Source: Lachnospiraceae bacterium (lineage in GTDB: Bacteria > Bacillota > Clostridia > Lachnospirales > Lachnospiraceae). Taken from it: 64,000 nt of DNA. A program made the translations under genes and the position numbers. The notes beneath the pieces are model-generated. The model saw only the letters and a program-made list of their open reading frames with translations, was not told the DNA's origin and searched no databases. Each line of letters starts with the position of its first letter. The stretch's first letter is position 1. Positions 60,736 through 64,000 of this stretch are shown here, piece after piece. The stretch is from assembly GCA_017635395.1 (NCBI GenBank), contig JAGBLN010000016.1, positions 33,862 through 97,861 on the forward strand, in the 5' to 3' direction.

Positions 60736-62232
60736 TCACTTTACCTTTATGTCGGCACCGTCTTTCATATTTGAGTTCCAGCTGATGATGACATTATCAT
60801 CGGATATCAGTCCCTCTGTTACCTCTACATTGCCGTCTTCCATCAGGCCTGTGGTTATGTCGCTGCGTTTTGCTTTATCACCGTCCTGTACATATACATA
60901 TGCCTGTTCTCCGTCATAATATATGCTGTTCTCCGGAACCGTCAGGACATTCTTTGACTGACGGGCTACAGTGAGAATGTTTACACTGGAACCGTTGGAG
61001 GGAAGCTTGCTGTTATCGTCAGCCTGTACTTCTATTTTATAAAGGCCTGTTCCGGCGTCTATTACATCGGATATGGATACTATTTTGCCGGTGAATTCCA
61101 CTCCGTCATGGTCCATCAGTGCAGTATTTCCTAAGGACATTTCCAGCATTGTCTTTTCTGCTACGTAAAACACAACCTTTCCGGGAGCATCTGTCTGGAT
61201 GGTATATGCAGCTACAGTGGGTGCGGCCATATTGTGTTCTGATACATTGATAGATGTTATCGTTCCTGATACCGGGCTTAATACCGTGTAGTATTCAAGC
61301 GCTGTTTCTGCATTCCTGACACCGCATTCTGCGGTAGCTACTGCGGCACGGCTGGTCTGAATAGTAGCGGCTGATGCATCAAGCTGTGCAGCGCTGGCAG
61401 CGAGCTGCTGATCGGCACCTATGATCTGTGCTTCTGCCGACAATTCTACGGTATTCTTTGTATATGCCAGATAGTCCTCAAGCTGCTGCTTGGCAAGATT
61501 GTAAGATTCAAGGGCTGTGTTGTATGCCTCCGCTGCGGAAAGTGCCTGATTGTGCGCTGTCAGCTCAGCAAGCTCCAGCTTGTCGATCATGTCCTTGTCA
61601 TATCCGGGCTTATTATCATGGTACTTATCCAGCGCTTTATCGAGGGTCGTTTCAGCATTATAGTAATTTTCTGTTGCAGTACCGGCAGCAAGCCCGGCCT
61701 GGGTAAGCTGGGCTTCGGCACTTTCAAGTGCTAAACGCATTTTCTGTTCAGTGGTATCCATGGTTCCCAGTGTCTCGTCGGCACTGGCATGTGTTACACC
61801 GTTTTGTGCTTCTGCGGCAATGTAAGTAGCGGACTGAGCATTGTAGCCTGCCTGTGCGGCACTCAATCCTGCCTGTGCGCTTGCAAGTCCTGCCTGTGCC
61901 TGGGAGAGTGTTATCTGTGCCAGGGTGTCATCCATGGAAAAGAGCAGGTCGCCTTCGTTTACATGGTCGCCCACCTCGAAGTTTTTCGTGAGCACCTCGG
62001 CGGAGACCTTTGCCATTACATTCACGGTGCTGTCAGCCTCAACGGTGCCCATATAGCGGGATTGCGTGGACAGCGTCATCACCTGGGGGCTCGATACCGA
62101 TACTTCGATAACGGCGGCCTCCTCAGATGAGGTTTCTTCCGCCTTTTTTTCGGAGCCGCAGGCGTTAACTACGAGAGCGGCGGCCATAAATGCTGTGAGC
62201 AGTGTTCCTCTGATCTTTGTTGATTTTTTCAT
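60736..62232 (-). CDS. RND efflux adaptor lipoprotein (membrane fusion protein)
   Basis: 498 residues. Signal peptide with lipobox VVNAC (Cys about 25). Split biotinyl-lipoyl domain (VMAKVSAEVLTKNFEVGDHV at about 72, SPVSGTITSINVSEHN at about 318), separated by a long Ala/Gln-rich coiled coil (about 105-310), then beta-barrel and membrane-proximal domains. It would link the RND pump to the cell surface. The coiled coil is longer than in most monoderm adaptors. It overlaps the MarR gene by 4 bp. Confidence 0.92.
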   Translation of the reverse strand: MKKSTKIRGTLLTAFMAAALVVNACGSEKKAEETSSEEAAVIEVSVSSPQVMTLSTQSRYMGTVEADSTVNVMAKVSAEVLTKNFEVGDHVNEGDLLFSMDDTLAQITLSQAQAGLASAQAGLSAAQAGYNAQSATYIAAEAQNGVTHASADETLGTMDTTEQKMRLALESAEAQLTQAGLAAGTATENYYNAETTLDKALDKYHDNKPGYDKDMIDKLELAELTAHNQALSAAEAYNTALESYNLAKQQLEDYLAYTKNTVELSAEAQIIGADQQLAASAAQLDASAATIQTSRAAVATAECGVRNAETALEYYTVLSPVSGTITSINVSEHNMAAPTVAAYTIQTDAPGKVVFYVAEKTMLEMSLGNTALMDHDGVEFTGKIVSISDVIDAGTGLYKIEVQADDNSKLPSNGSSVNILTVARQSKNVLTVPENSIYYDGEQAYVYVQDGDKAKRSDITTGLMEDGNVEVTEGLISDDNVIISWNSNMKDGADIKVK

Positions 62233-62711
62233 AGCTTGTCCTCCAGAAAGTCATCAATATTTTTGCTTATGCGTTTTGCCAGTATCCTGAATGTATCCTT
62301 TTCTTCCTCCGTGAATCCGGAAAAACACGCTTCACATTTTATAAAATGTGAGGCGTTGATCATCTCGCAGAGCTCCTCCGCTTTGTCAGTGAGACGGTAG
62401 ATAAGATATCGTTTATCTTTTTCGCTCTCCGTTATGTCGATGTAGCCCTTCGTTTTCAGACCGTTTACAGACATGGAAACCTGGGCCTTGTTGAGCCCTT
62501 CGCTGCGGCTTATATCCCCAAGGGAGGCTGAAGGACTATAGCGGAGATAGAAGAGTATCTCTAAGTCTATCTGCTTCAGGTCATAGAGTCTGCGCGATTC
62601 ATCATCGATTTTTTTGAATAGCTTTCTCAGTTTTCTGTTCCAGAAAAGCCAGTTATAGAATTCGGTATATGACTTTTCGGGAACGGTGTCGGTATCGGTG
62701 TTTCTGTTCAT
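62229..62711 (-). CDS. MarR family transcriptional regulator
   Basis: 160 residues. Winged helix-turn-helix about 50-120 with the recognition region SLGDISRSEGLNKAQVSMSVNGL and the wing ESEKDKRYLIYRL, flanked by dimerisation helices. It likely represses its own operon with the adaptor and RND pump and is released by a pump substrate. AAAGGCG is about 8 bp before ATG. Repeated operator-like sites lie just upstream. Confidence 0.93.
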   Translation of the reverse strand: MNRNTDTDTVPEKSYTEFYNWLFWNRKLRKLFKKIDDESRRLYDLKQIDLEILFYLRYSPSASLGDISRSEGLNKAQVSMSVNGLKTKGYIDITESEKDKRYLIYRLTDKAEELCEMINASHFIKCEACFSGFTEEEKDTFRILAKRISKNIDDFLEDKL

Positions 62712-62725
62712 GGTTACGCCTTTCT

Positions 62726-62795
62726 GTTTAGAGCTAAACGTTTAATTACAAATGTTTAATTATGAATGTTTATTTGTAAATGTTTAACAATAAAC
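62726..62795. promoter_or_regulatory. operator repeats upstream of marR-adaptor-RND operon
   Basis: Two copies of GTTTA-N4-TAAAC (62726-62739 and 62782-62795), 56 bp apart, surround a TTACAAAT/ATTTGTAA dyad (62746-62753 and 62772-62779) and several ATGTTTA units. A minus-strand promoter TTAAAC-17-CATAAT fits inside. The spacing and symmetry suit binding by a MarR dimer. Confidence 0.6.
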
Positions 62796-62984
62796 AGATG
62801 AGATTATCGCACTAAAGTATGATGGTGTCAAGTGGTTTAGTGTACAGGTTTTTTTCAATATATTATGAAGAGATTAGCTGTATGGACTTTATGGAGCTGG
62901 TTAACATAACACCATATTTAGCTCAAAAACAGCGCGAGGCAATAAAAAAACACAACATATTGATTAAATTGGAATTATTTAAAC

Positions 62985-63014
62985 TTGACTTAATTTGCAA
63001 GGGGGGGGTACAAT
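62985..63014 (+). promoter_or_regulatory. promoter with G8 tract in the spacer
   Basis: TTGACT (62985-62990) and TACAAT (63009-63014) are separated by 18 bp, the last eight of which are G (63001-63008). One G fewer would give the optimal 17-bp spacing. Transcription should start near 63021, about 43 nt before the start codon. Confidence 0.65.
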
Positions 63015-63063
63015 AGCAGAGTAATGTATTAAAAAAATATTAAATAATTAAAACGGAGGAAAG

Positions 63064-64000
63064 ATGTGTATGAAAAAAATAAAACGGTTTTTAGGCATCC
63101 TGCTCAGCCTTGCGCTGGTGCTGTTGATGATGTCAGGGCTGGGGGTAACGGCAAATGCTGTGGACAGTCCCTATGCAGGTCTTAAAAATACCACAAATGT
63201 AGTACGCTTTGACGATAAGGATTGGTATCTTATCGATTATGATGACAGCACCGTAACGCTGCTTGCGAAGGAATGCATTGGTGCGTCCAAATATAGTGAT
63301 AACAACTATGTTGAATATGATCAGTCTAAAGTGAAAGAGGTAGTAGATCAATACTATAAAAATAAATTTTCGGCTGCTGCAAAAACTGCAATAAACGGCA
63401 AAAAAATGTTTCTTCTGACAGCTGAGCAGGCACGTACAATATATACTGAAAATCCTAATGTGCTAATGTGCTCTCAGGCAAGTGGAGCGGTATCCGATCT
63501 ATGGTGGCTGTGCTCGCAGGGCGTACGTGATTATTGGGCCGCGTTCGTGTACTGCGAATTAGGCGAGGTTAATACATATGGCTACTATGTGTCGCAGACG
63601 CTTGGTGTGCGTCCTGCTTTAAAGCTCAATCTTTCATCTGTGACCTTCTCATCAAATACATTTACCGTCACCGGCGGCACCGATCCCGCTGCAGACAACG
63701 ATGGCAGTCTTATCGTAGAATCTGCTGACGGTGCGCCAGCATGCGAGGCAGGCGGACTCACTTCTGATGACATTCTTGCAATTGCTACAGAAGAAGGTTT
63801 TGAAGGTGCAGGTGCAGATGACCTTGCCCTTAAGCTTGAGGTTTCAAATATAGACGAAACAGTACCCGCAGAAGAGAAGGCAGTAGCTGAAGATTATGTT
63901 GCGTCACTGGGTGAAAATATCCATATAGGATTGTACACTGATGTGAGCCTCTTCCTTGTAGGCGGAGGAAACAGACTGCAGGTGACAGATCTTGGTGGAC
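63064..64000 (+). CDS. secreted DUF6273-like protein (3' end outside window)
   Basis: At least 312 codons, open to the right edge. GGAGG (63055-63059) precedes ATG 63064 by 4 bp and ATG 63070 by 10 bp, so either may be used. Signal peptide: KKIKRF, a hydrophobic core and probable cleavage after TANA. The mature part carries motifs of DUF6273-like domains of gut and rumen Firmicutes (FLLTAEQAR, DLWWLCSQG, LGVRPALKLNL, within about residues 45-195), where the usual Arg of WWLR is Cys. An acidic, Ala-rich region follows. It is driven by the promoter with the G8 tract. Surface or secreted location is inferred; anchoring is not visible. Confidence 0.8.
   Translation, partial: MCMKKIKRFLGILLSLALVLLMMSGLGVTANAVDSPYAGLKNTTNVVRFDDKDWYLIDYDDSTVTLLAKECIGASKYSDNNYVEYDQSKVKEVVDQYYKNKFSAAAKTAINGKKMFLLTAEQARTIYTENPNVLMCSQASGAVSDLWWLCSQGVRDYWAAFVYCELGEVNTYGYYVSQTLGVRPALKLNLSSVTFSSNTFTVTGGTDPAADNDGSLIVESADGAPACEAGGLTSDDILAIATEEGFEGAGADDLALKLEVSNIDETVPAEEKAVAEDYVASLGENIHIGLYTDVSLFLVGGGNRLQVTDLGG

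Noticed and set aside
62819-63016. 65-codon open frame before the secreted protein gene
   Set aside because: No ribosome binding site, AT-rich composition, and it spans the promoter with the G8 tract; no protein likeness.

Overview
The window is an ordinary-looking stretch of a low-to-moderate GC Firmicutes chromosome, most probably a Lachnospiraceae member of the Butyrivibrio/Pseudobutyrivibrio type. The basis is strong AGGAGG-type ribosome binding sites, tRNA genes without encoded CCA, a T-box in front of thrS, a pyrBI pair, reverse rubrerythrin, larBC, YARHG and DUF6273-type surface proteins, and sortase B. That placement is an inference from gene content. No rRNA, prophage, insertion sequence with a transposase or CRISPR array is visible. 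One small non-autonomous transposon-like element is present.

Layout. 1-3.3 kb: MFS transporter end, GNAT, a membrane SpoIIE-type phosphatase and an RsbW-like kinase. 3.4-7.0 kb: a tightly overlapping run of an SPL-type radical SAM protein, an SDR and a zinc-type ABC ATPase and permease. 7.0-9.6 kb: glycogen debranching enzyme and a small conserved-looking protein. 9.6-13.1 kb (minus strand): thrS with its T-box, tRNA-Gly(CCC) and two unknowns. 13.2-21.9 kb: a GT-C-like membrane protein read from an apparently leaderless promoter, argG, DUF1294, an acyl-ACP thioesterase with a structured leader, and GNAT-argJ-argB-argD. 22-28.7 kb: comEA, a response regulator and kinase, a GerMN lipoprotein, comEC and a YunG-like protein. 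29.5-31.7 kb: larB-larC and a GGDEF remnant. 31.7-35.1 kb: degV, a zinc-ribbon/YARHG membrane protein and sortase B. 35.1-40.2 kb: an AraC regulator, tRNA-Arg(ACG), a nucleoid-associated protein, a SEC-C protein and two COG0523 GTPases. 40.2-46.9 kb: an OGG-type glycosylase, pyrB-pyrI behind a leader-peptide attenuator, pheA, a GH3 beta-glucosidase and a histidine phosphatase. 47.2-55.1 kb: a six-repeat exported protein, aquaporin, an HD/small-TM/C39-like trio, an MntR-type regulator, and STAS / plant-GH3-type acyl-adenylase / 12-TM transporter. 55.1-64 kb: reverse rubrerythrin, hemW, the transposon-like element, an RND pump with adaptor and MarR regulator, and the start of a secreted DUF6273-like protein.

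How genes work together. argG and argJBD serve arginine synthesis. pyrBI makes the pyrimidine precursor carbamoyl-aspartate, and its leader looks built to sense UTP by coupling transcription and translation. The com genes are grouped with a two-component system. The MarR-adaptor-RND set is a self-contained efflux operon. The SpoIIE-type phosphatase, RsbW-like kinase and a distant STAS protein are parts of partner-switching signalling, although they may not be partners of each other.

Most interesting signals: (1) a 27-codon leader ORF with a U-rich run, ending exactly at an intrinsic terminator before pyrB; (2) an eight-G tract forming part of the spacer between -35 and -10 of the secreted-protein gene at the right edge, a classic phase-variation layout; (3) a 266-bp highly structured element between hemW and the RND gene with 14-bp terminal inverted repeats and a 7-bp target duplication; (4) the STAS/acyl-adenylase/transporter operon; (5) the structured leader of the acyl-ACP thioesterase gene.
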